A stretch of DNA of 49,311 bases, taken from Candidatus Brocadiaceae bacterium (GTDB taxonomy: Bacteria; Planctomycetota; Brocadiia; Brocadiales; Brocadiaceae). The notes under the pieces are model-generated. The model was not told the origin of the DNA and searched no databases. It saw only the letters and a list, made by a program, of their open reading frames with translations. Positions 27,111-36,196 of this stretch are shown here, piece by piece; the stretch's first letter is position 1; every line of letters starts with the position of its first letter. The stretch lies in contig JACVXV010000013.1 of assembly GCA_015661205.1 (NCBI GenBank), positions 1 to 49,311 on the forward strand. The letters are read 5' to 3'. A program made the position numbers and the translations under genes.

Positions 27111-29706
27111 AGTTGGTAAATCTCCTTCCGGCGGACGAAGGCTTCATGCCCGCCTTCCATGATAGATACGATGGCCTTTTGAATTTCAGGTTTGTCAATA
27201 CTACCAACCTGGACGTTGGCGCTTCCACCGGTGAAAGCGCATGCGCCTACCTGTTCCGCATCTCCCAGTACAGGGAAATTGGCGTTGTGTGTCGCAAAGA
27301 CAAACTGGATACGTTTTTTGAGTGTCCTCACCAGCTTAATGACGTCCTCAAAGATGGTCTGGTTGTCCAAGTCGTCTTCCGGTTGGTCAATAACAATAAC
27401 ATCGTTGTCACGCTGACTCAAAATGAAGAGGATTAACGCTGAAGCCCTTTGCCCCAGTGAGTGATCGCGTAGCTCCTTCCCGTGATACTCGATTTGGAAG
27501 ACGTTTGGCACCTGCCAGGTAAGCAATTCCGCCCTAGCTTCGTTGAAGTGCCTTCGAAACACATCTCCTGAATCTCCGAGGCGGTTACAGATTGTATCCA
27601 GCGCTTCGTAGACAGAGATGAAATCGGGATGAGAATCCAACACACCCTTCAAGGTTGCCTCCCGGAGCTTGCTGCCGCGGAAATGATTTTGCAATTCTTT
27701 CAAAAATGCGGGCTTGTCTCCCTTATACTGCGGAACAATCCGAAGCGCATTTTGACTTTCATTCAGTTTTTTGATTTCCACTTCGATTTGCTTGAACTCC
27801 TGATGCCATAAATCGGCAAGCCTCTTCAATTCCTTCAGAAGTTCGTCTTGAAGGGCGCTCTTTCGTTTACGGACCTTCGCCATTTCTTCGAGCGCAAGAT
27901 TGGCTTTCTGTAATTCGGTGTTAAGCTTTACGAAATCGTCCGGACGAATACTGATGCCTCCTGCTTGTTTCAGTTGCTCGCTCAATTTCCGCTCAATGGA
28001 AGCAAAATCGTCCTTGAGCGCCTCGCGACGACGCTCCAGTTCCCCAAGCTTCTCGCGCAAGGAGCGGGCGTCGTTGCGCGTCTCGTCAAGGAACTTCCGC
28101 ACGGTTTCAGGCGACTTGAGTATACGGTCAAGAATGGCATTGACGTCCGTGATGACATCAACGTTTTCCTTGGACACAAGCTTGGATTGCGCGGCCAGCT
28201 CAGATTCCTGTTCCTTCAGAAATGTGTCGAAAGACCGGACAAAGGCGTCTACGGCATCGGCGACGCGACGCGTGTGCGTAACGTCCGCATTGAACTCCAC
28301 CTGACGCCGAAGTTGCTGTTCAACGCCGTATTTTCTAAAAAGCTCCAGACGGAACTCTGTGTCCCTCCTCTTGCTCTGGTATTCCTGATCCCGTGCGTCC
28401 AAGTCTTTCAGTTTGTCGATATGAGACATTAAATCCAACACCCTTTGCCGTTGAGTAGCAATCTCGCGGCGGACGGCGTCAAGTTTCGAGCCTAACAAGC
28501 GTTCCACAAGTTCGCGCTCGGAACCTTCGCCTCTCTTCACCAATTCCTTTTGCCCGAAGAACAGGGGGTTCTTCAAGGGAATATGCACGCCGGGACGCAA
28601 TTCTCCATCGAAATAAACGTCCGCTCGTTCGTTTAGGATACGGCGGATTTCGTAACGCTGCCCTTGTGCGTCTTCCACCTCGACCACGACCTTTCCGCCG
28701 CAAACCGCACAAGCTCCTGCTTGTACTTAAGGTCCAATTCTTCTATGGATTCAGGCAACTGCAAATCAAGCGCAAAGCGTAAGCACTCGAGAACAGCCGA
28801 CTTTCCACTTCCCCGAATGCCGATTAAGCAGTTCATCTCATCGGAAAAGTCAACCCTCTTCCCATCCAATATCCCCCCCTCAAATCTAATAGAACGAACC
28901 CAGGAGTGCGCCTGCCTCTGAATGGCCTTGTCGGATAAGCGTTCAGCCTCGGGTTTCAAGGCAAACTGGACTGCCTCAAAGGTGAAAGCGCCGATCTTGA
29001 TGAATGACGGTTCTCCACGTCCGACTTCATCCAACACATTGGGGTCAGAGCCTTCCACTTCCGAAGGATACCAAGCGTCGAGCCAATTCTTTACTTTCTC
29101 CCGCAGGTCTCGCGTCCGCACTTTTTGAAAAGCTGCCGTGCGTGAGCGGAACAGTTCGTTTTTGCCGAGGTCGGTAATTCTCCCTCCATCAAGCGCTTCC
29201 CAGAGACCACTACTCTCTTCTACGTGTGCAAAGATTAGCAAGTAATCTCTTTCAAACTTGTCTAGTTCGCGAATGGTTTCCAGCAGATCGTGGTTAGAGC
29301 GGGAACAATTGTTGTCATAACCGGTCTGTCCGGCAAAGGTCACGCCGAGAAAGGAGTTGATGTAATCTTTATTATCGCAATTATCGACCCAGTTCTCATG
29401 GAATATCACCAGTGTATGAATACCATTTCTCCCGTCCTTAATCGACAACTCAACCCCGGGCAGTAGATATATATCTTCCTTTATTGCAGCTTTCCGGAGC
29501 GATCTGAATTCGTCCCGGTCGAACTTATTGTGGTTGGTGATAACGCCAACCCGAACGTCCGCATGCTTCAGCGCGGTAATGTAACGCGGCACAAAATCCT
29601 GCTCAGTACATGCGTCTTTAAATTTTTTATCACTCCTGGTGTGTAGATGAAAGTCAGCCCGCACCCACCGGCTTCCTTGAGTAAAGAAACGAACTTCTTC
29701 AGACAT
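27098..29706 (-). pseudogene. PHP-SMC (TrlF-type) ATPase gene split by a frameshift
   Basis: Two overlapping frames encode one protein of about 870 residues. The first (29706 to about 28720) has a PHP phosphoesterase domain (RADFHLHTRSDKKF, VITNHNKFD, LLPGVELS) and Walker A of an SMC/AAA-like ATPase (GIRGSGKSAVLE). The second (from about 28735 to 27098) has a long coiled coil, the signature SLGQRASALILF, Walker B DVIVIDQPEDDLDNQ, and FVFATHNANFPV. The switch lies within 28688-28740 and equals loss of one base (modulo three). It could be a real mutation, or a sequencing error. The family resembles TrlF-type ATPases and is inferred to act on nucleic acid ends. It overlaps the AlbA_2 gene by 13 bases, forming a two-gene unit. 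Confidence 0.8.
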
Positions 29707-30004
29707 TTTCCTTGTCTCCGAATGATAAATGATTGGAAATTGCTTTTTTCTACCTGAAAGCTACTATAGCGAAAGCGAAGAAGATTTCAAGCGTTTTTTA
29801 ATTCTTTCGGCAAAATTAAAAAAGCAAAGATAATGAATAAGGAATAATCATTGTGTCAACTGGGGACGGTTGACTTACCGATTTCTTCTCCGCCGTTTCT
29901 TCGCTCTCTTTGGTCTGCGTAGTTATGAAAAGAAGCACTTCTCTCTTTATTCTCCGCGTCCTCTGCGGATTTCCCTTTCCCTCGTCACCGCCGCGTTTTC
30001 ACCC

Positions 30005-32302
30005 TCAACTCAACCCGCTTCGTTTCCTTATCCACCATTCTGCGGAGGCGGTTGCCAGGAGGATGATGAAGATGTAGCTGTTGTCCCATAAGGTGATGCG
30101 GCGGTTGCCAACGAGTTTTGTGACGGCGGGGTTTTCCAGCGATACTTTTTCTTCTATGTCCTTTACCGGAAGATCAAAGTATCTCCCCCCGGATACGCCG
30201 GACAATTTGGCAAGCAAGTCTCTCCTGATGGCGGGGTCTTTAAACTCCTTGTTTTCCGCGGCTATGCTGAAGACGGCGTAGTCCTGCCCGATTTCTTCGT
30301 TTTCTTTTTTCGCCGTTACCTTGACGATGTAGTACCCCTCTTTGTCATGCTTTATCGCAAGACGATACTGGCCGTTGGCGTCTGTGACGCCTTTTGCGGA
30401 GAGTATGCGTTCTCCTGAAAATTCGTTGGTAACGTCCATATCCAACGGTACCCCTTCCAGCGGCTGGTAATTCCTGCCCAGCGCCTCAACCCTCGCCTGC
30501 ACCTCTTCGTTGGGCAAAAAGGTCTCCTTGTTTATGCGTATGTGGACGGGGTTCAGGGAGGCGTCTTTAATGAGCCACTTAATGGAGTTTTGCCAGAATT
30601 TCAGATAATGCCTGTTACTGCCGCCCTGCCCTACGGTAACAAAATTCCAGCGCCACAGGGAATCGGTGGTAATGGCCATGCAGCGGCCTTGCCCGGCGTC
30701 CATGACGGAAATCAGGGGGGGATTCCCCGATATCGGGAAGGTTGTCAGGGGTACGGCGTCTGCCTTCAGGCGGGCAACTTTATTGCACCCATCGAGTGCG
30801 GGAAGCTCGTTCCAGAGCGCGGCATTTCTGTCCGTATCGCCTTCAAGGAAGGTTATCGGGTGTTTCATGCCGTCGTTGGTCAGTGTGGCCTTTAACCGGG
30901 AGAGGTCGATGGTGTCTTTCCCGCCGTTGAGTTCCACGGGGAGTATTTCCTCTAAGGCCGTGCCGTCGTATCCGCCCTGGGAAAAGGAGATGTCGCCGCC
31001 AATCATGACAAATCCGCCGCCCTGATCGGTAACGAATTTTTTGATGTTGTTCAAATAATGTGAAAAGCGGAAAAAGGCCGCGTCGTACGGACGGTAGTCA
31101 AAGTTTTGGAATATCACCAGGTCGAAGCTGCTGAGTGCCTGGGTGAACAACTCGTCGATAGGAAAGGGGATGAGGCTCAGCTCGTCGTTTCTCGCCTCTG
31201 AGTTGTCGGTGGGAGACCGGAGGATGAAAAAAGATATCAGATCGATGTTGGGGTCGTTTTTCAGTATGCGCCTGAGAAACCGTTCGTCCCAGGATGGACG
31301 TCCGCAGACATGCATGATCCTGATCTTATCACGCACCACCTTTACCAAAAAGCTGACCTGGTTGTTTTCAGCAATGGCCTCCTGGGGCTGGACGGGCAGG
31401 GAGACGGTGTAAAGGAACGTCCCGGTGGTATAGGGTGTGAACGACAAATCTATATGGACTTCCTTCTCGTTTCCAACGTCTATGACCTTTGAGGAGATGA
31501 TATCGTTGCCTTGCTTTAAGGTAATGGGGAGCCGCATGCCCTTGTACCCAAAGATTTTGATAACGACGTCCGCCCGCCACGGGCTCCGCACAAAGGTAAA
31601 TCCATCATAAACGACGTCGCTGATGGCAATGTCCTTTACCTCCATGTTGCCGCCCGGCGCGAAGGTGAAAAAGGGCGCGGCGAGTCCCGCTGCAAGGTTT
31701 GACACGATTTCGAGCTTATCGACGCCCTGGGGATACTCGCCTGTGTCAGCGCCATCGGAAAAGAGGAAGCAGCCTTTAACGGATTTGCCCTCATACCGTT
31801 TTTTCAAATACTGGAGCATCCGGACAACGTCGGTATTAACGCCGTCGTAAACAATCCCTTTCCTCACGTCGGCAACCGAAATCTCTTTTACGGCGTCGGA
31901 AAAGGTTACAAAATCGACGTCGAAGTCATCCTGCAGTTTTTTGATGAACGACGCGTTTTCTTTGAAAAAGGTATCGACAAGCTGAGACCGGGCAATGCCC
32001 GTATCGCCGCCCTTGAGGGTCATGCTCATGGAATTATCCAGGACGCATACGATCTTGTTTTTTAACCTAAGCACCTCCTTTTGCTCCATCTGCGGCTGAA
32101 GGAGCATGAGGACGATGATGGCAACAGCGGTAAACCGCAGAAACATGACCATCCACCGCTTGACTGGTGGATGGAGCGTTTTAATGCTTGTCCAGGAAAA
32201 GTAGAGAGCGGCCAGCGCCAAGATCAGCGCCAGCGCACGCAGCCAGGGGCTTTCCATGCCGGTGAAGGTGAGATTCCATTGATTGATGTTTTCAGTGTTC
32301 AT
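30005..32302 (-). CDS. VWA-domain membrane protein with amidotransferase-like region
   Basis: A 765-residue inner-membrane protein. It has two N-terminal helices (about 20-40 and 50-70) and a von Willebrand A domain whose MIDAS is DNSMSMT, with CFLFSDGADTGE. A central region resembles class I glutamine amidotransferase folds (VMIGGDISFSQGGYDGT) without an evident catalytic Cys. A C-terminal helix ends the protein. Similar proteins occur beside MoxR/DUF58/DUF4159 genes in planctomycetes and are thought to sit in membrane complexes tied to chaperone AAA ATPases. The DUF4159 gene lies upstream in the same direction, separated by a 155-bp gap with two hairpin repeats. The last 62 bases are duplicated at 25784-25845. 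Confidence 0.8.
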   Translation of the reverse strand: MNTENINQWNLTFTGMESPWLRALALILALAALYFSWTSIKTLHPPVKRWMVMFLRFTAVAIIVLMLLQPQMEQKEVLRLKNKIVCVLDNSMSMTLKGGDTGIARSQLVDTFFKENASFIKKLQDDFDVDFVTFSDAVKEISVADVRKGIVYDGVNTDVVRMLQYLKKRYEGKSVKGCFLFSDGADTGEYPQGVDKLEIVSNLAAGLAAPFFTFAPGGNMEVKDIAISDVVYDGFTFVRSPWRADVVIKIFGYKGMRLPITLKQGNDIISSKVIDVGNEKEVHIDLSFTPYTTGTFLYTVSLPVQPQEAIAENNQVSFLVKVVRDKIRIMHVCGRPSWDERFLRRILKNDPNIDLISFFILRSPTDNSEARNDELSLIPFPIDELFTQALSSFDLVIFQNFDYRPYDAAFFRFSHYLNNIKKFVTDQGGGFVMIGGDISFSQGGYDGTALEEILPVELNGGKDTIDLSRLKATLTNDGMKHPITFLEGDTDRNAALWNELPALDGCNKVARLKADAVPLTTFPISGNPPLISVMDAGQGRCMAITTDSLWRWNFVTVGQGGSNRHYLKFWQNSIKWLIKDASLNPVHIRINKETFLPNEEVQARVEALGRNYQPLEGVPLDMDVTNEFSGERILSAKGVTDANGQYRLAIKHDKEGYYIVKVTAKKENEEIGQDYAVFSIAAENKEFKDPAIRRDLLAKLSGVSGGRYFDLPVKDIEEKVSLENPAVTKLVGNRRITLWDNSYIFIILLATASAEWWIRKRSGLS

Positions 32303-32330
32303 AATTTAAATGTCTAGGAATTTCAAAACA

Positions 32331-32413
32331 ATCTCGTAGGGGCGGGGTTTCCCCGCCCTTTATTGTCAGGAAATCAAATGTACGTGTAGTGGCAAGGCGC
32401 GCCTTGCCACTAC
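32331..32413. repeat. two hairpin repeats, one a perfect 28-bp palindrome
   Basis: GGGGCGGGGTTTCCCCGCCC near 32339-32358 also occurs at about 39425-39445. The second unit, 32386-32413, is a perfect palindrome with 14-bp arms (GTAGTGGCAAGGCG and its complement). Both lie between the DUF4159 and VWA genes, which makes readthrough, termination or mRNA processing possible there. Confidence 0.85.
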
Positions 32414-32457
32414 GCTGTTGAATGCCGCCAAAAGCCAAAAGTCGCAACTGTCCCCCC

Positions 32458-33306
32458 TTACATCTGCCGCTTCAAAATAAAAGGCAGGTGTACCTGGTCT
32501 TGCTTGTAATTGCCCGTCAGGGCGTACATGACGATGTTGACGCCCAGCCGAAAGGCCATTGATCTTTGGGTGTCACCGCCGGGGATTACCTCGTACTCCC
32601 AGTTTCCCATCAAGTCTCGTGACCATGCGCCGCCCAGGTCGTTTTGTGAAAATACAATGACGGTGCGGTTTTCTATCGTGATGCCTTCCAGATACGGTTT
32701 TTCCGCAATCCTGCCGTAAGCCTGACTCAGCAGGTAGAAAGACTTGAAAACCGTGTGGTCCGCAGGCAGCCTTTCCAGCGGCCTGCCGGGGAACAATCTT
32801 TTAATCTCACGCCGCGCCGATGTATCAAACCCAAAACCCGCCTTTCCCATGCAGTCGTCAATCAGGAGCATTCCTCCGAACTCCAGGTACAATTTCAAGT
32901 TGCTGATCTCGGCGTCGCTGAACGGCGGGAATTCCTGATCGCCGGAGAGATAGATAAACGGGTATTCGAAGATTTCCGTATCACCGGGGGAAACGGCAAC
33001 CGATTCGATACGCGCTTCAACGCTGGTTCTTTTGACCAGTTCCCACATAAGCCGCTTTCCGGCATTGGGGCGCGGGTTCCAGTTGCCGCCGTTATAGCGC
33101 AATTGAGCAAAGGTGAACTTGGAGACGTCCCCCATGGCAAGGACGTTGGGAGAAAAGCAGAGGAAATTGCAAAGGATGCCGATTGCAAAGGCCAGGAACG
33201 TAAGATTCTTGTAACCGGCAAGCCGCAATTGCCGCAAGGTGTAAAAACGACAAGACACCCCTTTTCCTCTTAATAGTGTTTTTTTGCAAACAAGCAGCGC
33301 TGACAT
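32458..33306 (-). CDS. DUF4159 protein
   Basis: A 282-residue protein with an N-terminal hydrophobic segment (about 35-57, signal or anchor) and the DUF4159 start FTFAQLRYNGGNWNPRP. Further family blocks are PFIYLSGDQEFPPFSDAE, GGMLLIDDCMG and AFRLGVNIVMYALTGNYK. It is typically encoded next to VWA, DUF58 and MoxR genes in planctomycetes, as here with the VWA gene; MoxR and DUF58 are not in this window. AGAGG is four bases before the ATG. Function unknown, envelope-located. Confidence 0.85.
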   Translation of the reverse strand: MSALLVCKKTLLRGKGVSCRFYTLRQLRLAGYKNLTFLAFAIGILCNFLCFSPNVLAMGDVSKFTFAQLRYNGGNWNPRPNAGKRLMWELVKRTSVEARIESVAVSPGDTEIFEYPFIYLSGDQEFPPFSDAEISNLKLYLEFGGMLLIDDCMGKAGFGFDTSARREIKRLFPGRPLERLPADHTVFKSFYLLSQAYGRIAEKPYLEGITIENRTVIVFSQNDLGGAWSRDLMGNWEYEVIPGGDTQRSMAFRLGVNIVMYALTGNYKQDQVHLPFILKRQM

Positions 33307-33930
33307 AAAACCTCTGGCGAGGGAGTACCTCAGATCAATTAAAAACGATTGGAATCTCCGGCTTCACGGATAATACAGGTTTTGGGTTTTGTAAATGTGG
33401 TAAGGCGACAATGCCCTAATGTCCATTTTACAGGCGAGTGGGTGTTATGGCAATGGGGAGTTGAAATTTATTTGCAATTCACGTACACTGTTAGTTTCCT
33501 TTATAGCCTGCTGGAGTTTGGCTGAATCCGATACCTTCCGCCGGGAAAAGGCATCCATGGAGTTTGGCTTCACCCAATGACCGAAAGCACAGGGGAGTCT
33601 TCTTTTTCACGAGTATGTGGCAGGACAGGAACGGAAGGTTCCCGGGGCGCTGGCGGCTTGGCGGTATTTGCTTCGGTTGTAGTCCGGTGGGTTGGTTGAG
33701 GTATGAAATCTAACGGATTATTGAATGCCACGGGAGTAATCGGAATAATTATTATGACAAGCAGGGATGCTTGTCCCACCATGTATGTGACAAGTTTGAA
33801 TGTTGCAGACGGGCTTTGTTGGGTTTTGCTTCAATCAACTCAATGTGGCCAGGCGTATGGCAAACCTAAAGGTTCGCCCTACGGGACGTTTTAAAAATCA
33901 GAGGGATTTCATTCAACTAATTCAAAGTAA
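33307..33930. other. 620-bp gene-free region
   Basis: I see no gene here. Open frames of 60-70 codons lack ribosome sites and family similarity. It contains a short palindrome around 33759-33776 (CAAGCAGGGATGCTTG) and another hairpin with CCTAAAGGTTCGCCCTAC near 33868-33885, which also occurs near 39368-39390. Confidence 0.55.
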
Positions 33931-33938
33931 ATAATGGA

Positions 33939-33983
33939 TTGCCAACCTGTCGATTGGCATATACACTATAAGACAATCGACAG
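33939..33983 (+). promoter_or_regulatory. promoter with overlapping operator for the Xre/RES pair
   Basis: TTGCCA (33939-33944) and TACACT (33962-33967) are spaced by exactly 17 bases. A perfect 10-bp inverted repeat (CTGTCGATTG at 33947-33956, CAATCGACAG at 33974-33983) covers the spacer and the -10 box. The ribosome site AGAGGTGG and the ATG of the antitoxin follow 14 bases later. Antitoxins of this family repress their own promoter by binding such repeats, so this is a credible operator that survived the decay of the genes behind it. Confidence 0.6.
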
Positions 33984-33996
33984 AAAGAGGTGGAAA

Positions 33997-34261
33997 ATGA
34001 TTGACGTAACTGCGGTACTGGGTGGGGAGAAAGAACACAGAAATGCTTTCCCCCGTCGAAAGCGACAGGATATACCGTTTTGCCAGGGTTGTTGCGCTTG
34101 CTGAGGACGTGTTTGAGAATAGAATGGACGCCCTTGAGTGGCTCAAATCTCTCCAACATGGGCTCGGAGGTTGCATTCCGTTCAACATGCTCCAGACGGA
34201 CGCCGGTTCCCGTGAGGTCGAGGAACTCTTGAACCGTATTGACTACGGGGTCATTTCGTGA
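33997..34261 (+). pseudogene. Xre/MbcA/ParS antitoxin with internal deletion
   Basis: From the ATG at 33997 the first codons give IDVTAVLGG, a normal opening for this family. The rest of the family match, KNTEMLSPVESDRIYRFARV to the C-terminal DUF2384 block (GGCIPFNMLQTDAGSREVEE, RIDYGV), is in another frame that is open from 34022. The helix-turn-helix part of about 45 codons between them is missing. The C-terminal toxin-binding half is intact and could still be made if a start (GTG 34022) is used. The stop overlaps the GTG of the RES gene. Confidence 0.8.
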
Positions 34262-34446
34262 CCAGGACATGGCGACTTATCCGGAAAAAGCGGTTGCAGG
34301 ATGCCTTTACCGGAGAAGGGGCGCGCATTGGCGGTGGACGCGGGAATCACGTTGGAACGCCGGTTATCTACGTCAGCGAAAATCTATCGCTGGCGGCATT
34401 AGAGCTTTTTGTCCATACCCAACGAATTGTTGATTGCCACGTATGA
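34258..34446 (+). pseudogene. RES-domain toxin, truncated
   Basis: A 62-codon frame with GTG start overlapping the antitoxin stop (GTGA). It matches the N-terminal third of RES toxins (WRLIRKKRLQDAFTGEGAR, GTPVIYVSENLSLAALELFVH). RES proteins degrade NAD+ and are about 150-160 residues long; here the match stops at a nested inverted repeat (34451-34565) and the remaining catalytic residues are absent. Surely inactive. Confidence 0.85.
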
Positions 34447-34450
34447 ATTG

Positions 34451-34565
34451 GGGATGAATAAACATTGGCAGGCCTTAAGCAATCTCCTGCCCGTTTGGGC
34501 TGGAGATTGCTTACCTCAAGGCTTGTTCATGCCAATCGTCTCGTTTGTTGTATTGGGTTCATCCC
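34451..34565. repeat. nested inverted repeat, MITE-like
   Basis: Three sets of arms are nested around one centre: GGGATGAA (34451-34458) with TTCATCCC (34558-34565), ATTGGCA (34464-34470) with TGCCAAT (34530-34536), and TAAGCAATCTCC (34476-34487) with GGAGATTGCTTA (34502-34513). The 115-bp element has no coding capacity and ends both the truncated RES gene and the converging radical SAM gene, so it may be a small mobile element or a two-way terminator. Confidence 0.7.
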
Positions 34566-36043
34566 TAAAGCACGTGTAATTCGCTGACCTTCCGGTAATG
34601 ATGTCCGTAAATTGCCAGGGTGATGGACAGCGGCAGTAATTCACGATGGTATACGCACGTCCATAACATGAGTTTCCAGAAGTGGACGCGCTCTTTGCCA
34701 AGGAATCCCAGGTGGTACATAGCGCGAAATAACGCAAATATATTATTGAATTTAATGTTGCTTCTCATCTTTGGCGCTTTATATTCCCTGAAAAAGGTTT
34801 TTATGCGCTGATAGTAGTTTTCCGGGGAATAAATGTGCTTCAATATCTTTTTATAGCCCGTCTGGAACGTATTGGCGTCCATGATTGGGATAATGTTCGA
34901 TGTCCCGTCCACGTTGTCGCCTGACATCGGCCCAAGCAAGCGCCCTTCCAGCTTCATGCGGTCGTACAGCTTTGTTCCCGTTGGAGCCTGGAGCAAGCCG
35001 ATCATCGCCGATACAATTCCGCTTTTCTGGATAAAGTCGATCTGCCGCTGAAAAATGGACGGTGTATCACTGTCAAAGCCCACAATAAAGCCCGCCTGTA
35101 CTTGCAGCCCCGCCCGCTGGATACGCTGGACGTCTTCAAGCAGGTTGCGGTTCTTGTTTTGCTTTTTGTTGCATTCCGCAAGGCCTTCGGTGTCCGGCGT
35201 TTCAATCCCGACAAATATGGTGTCAAATCCGGCGTCCGACATCATTCTCATCAGGTCTTCATCATCGGCGACGTTGATGGAGACCTCCGTGTTAAAGGTT
35301 AGCTCTTTATGCTTCTTACGCCATTCTATCAATGTCGGCAGCAATTCGTTCTTGAGGTGTTTTTTGTTCCCGATGAGGTTGTCGTCAACAAAAAACACGT
35401 TTCCACGCCAGCCTTTGCGGTAAAAGCTGTCCAATTCCGTAATGATCTGCGCGGAAGTTTTTGTGCGCGTCTGCTTTCCGAACAACGTGGTTACGTTGCA
35501 AAACTCGCAATGGTAGGGACAGCCGCGTGTATACTGCACGCTCATTGATGCATAGTGATTGAGGTTGACTAATTCCCAACGGGGCGCCGGTGTTGTTTGA
35601 ATGTCGGCAAACTGAGATGACGTATAGGTGCGCTTGACGGAATTGTTTTTCATGTCTTCCAGGAATGGGGGGAGGGTAATCTCCGCTTCATTCAGCACAA
35701 AATGGTCAACAAGCTCAAAATTTTCGTGCTCACTCGTGAACAAAGGCCCGCCTGCAACAGTCGTGACGCCGGCATTTTTGCAGCGTTCGATAATCTGCCG
35801 TGCGGACTTTCTTTGCACAACCATACTGCTGATAAATGCATAATCAGCCCATTCCAGATCTTTTTCGGTAAGGTTTGCCACATTAACGTCAACGAGGCGC
35901 ATTAACCACTCTTTTGGCAACATCGCGGCAACGGTCATCAGTCCTAACGGCGGGAAAGAGGCCTTTTTTCGGACAAATTTAAGGGCATGCTTGAAGCTCC
36001 AGAAGGTGTCTGGGAATTCCGGGTATATTAGTAGTACATTCAA
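34565..36043 (-). CDS. B12-binding radical SAM protein with DUF4070-like C-terminus
   Basis: A 492-residue protein. The N-terminal cobalamin-binding domain (NVLLIYPEFPDTFWSF, FPPLGLMTVAAMLPKEW) is followed by the radical SAM motif GCPYHCEFCNVTTLFG (CxxxCxxC) with KTSAQIITELDSFY and VFFVDDNLIGN downstream. The C-terminus (YYQRIKTFFREYKAP) is DUF4070-like. This arrangement is shared with the hopanoid C-2 methylase family and many uncharacterised relatives, so a methyl transfer to lipid or other hydrophobic substrate is possible. TTG start; a GAGG lies 13 bases upstream. It stands alone between repeats. Confidence 0.85.
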   Translation of the reverse strand: MNVLLIYPEFPDTFWSFKHALKFVRKKASFPPLGLMTVAAMLPKEWLMRLVDVNVANLTEKDLEWADYAFISSMVVQRKSARQIIERCKNAGVTTVAGGPLFTSEHENFELVDHFVLNEAEITLPPFLEDMKNNSVKRTYTSSQFADIQTTPAPRWELVNLNHYASMSVQYTRGCPYHCEFCNVTTLFGKQTRTKTSAQIITELDSFYRKGWRGNVFFVDDNLIGNKKHLKNELLPTLIEWRKKHKELTFNTEVSINVADDEDLMRMMSDAGFDTIFVGIETPDTEGLAECNKKQNKNRNLLEDVQRIQRAGLQVQAGFIVGFDSDTPSIFQRQIDFIQKSGIVSAMIGLLQAPTGTKLYDRMKLEGRLLGPMSGDNVDGTSNIIPIMDANTFQTGYKKILKHIYSPENYYQRIKTFFREYKAPKMRSNIKFNNIFALFRAMYHLGFLGKERVHFWKLMLWTCVYHRELLPLSITLAIYGHHYRKVSELHVL

Positions 36044-36196
36044 ATTATTTTCAATACCTCACAGAAGTGTAGGGCAGGCATCGCCTGCCGGTATAAAATA
36101 CGGGGGAAACTATTAGCGAGGCAACGCCTCAGACTGATTAAAGCCTTTGGTACACGGATTACACGGATTTTTCATGTAGAGCGAAGAGTCTCTTCG

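Noticed and set aside
33570-33782. Pro/Thr-rich 70-codon frame on the minus strand
   Set aside because: No ribosome site or family, and its start lies in a palindromic tract; composition looks random.
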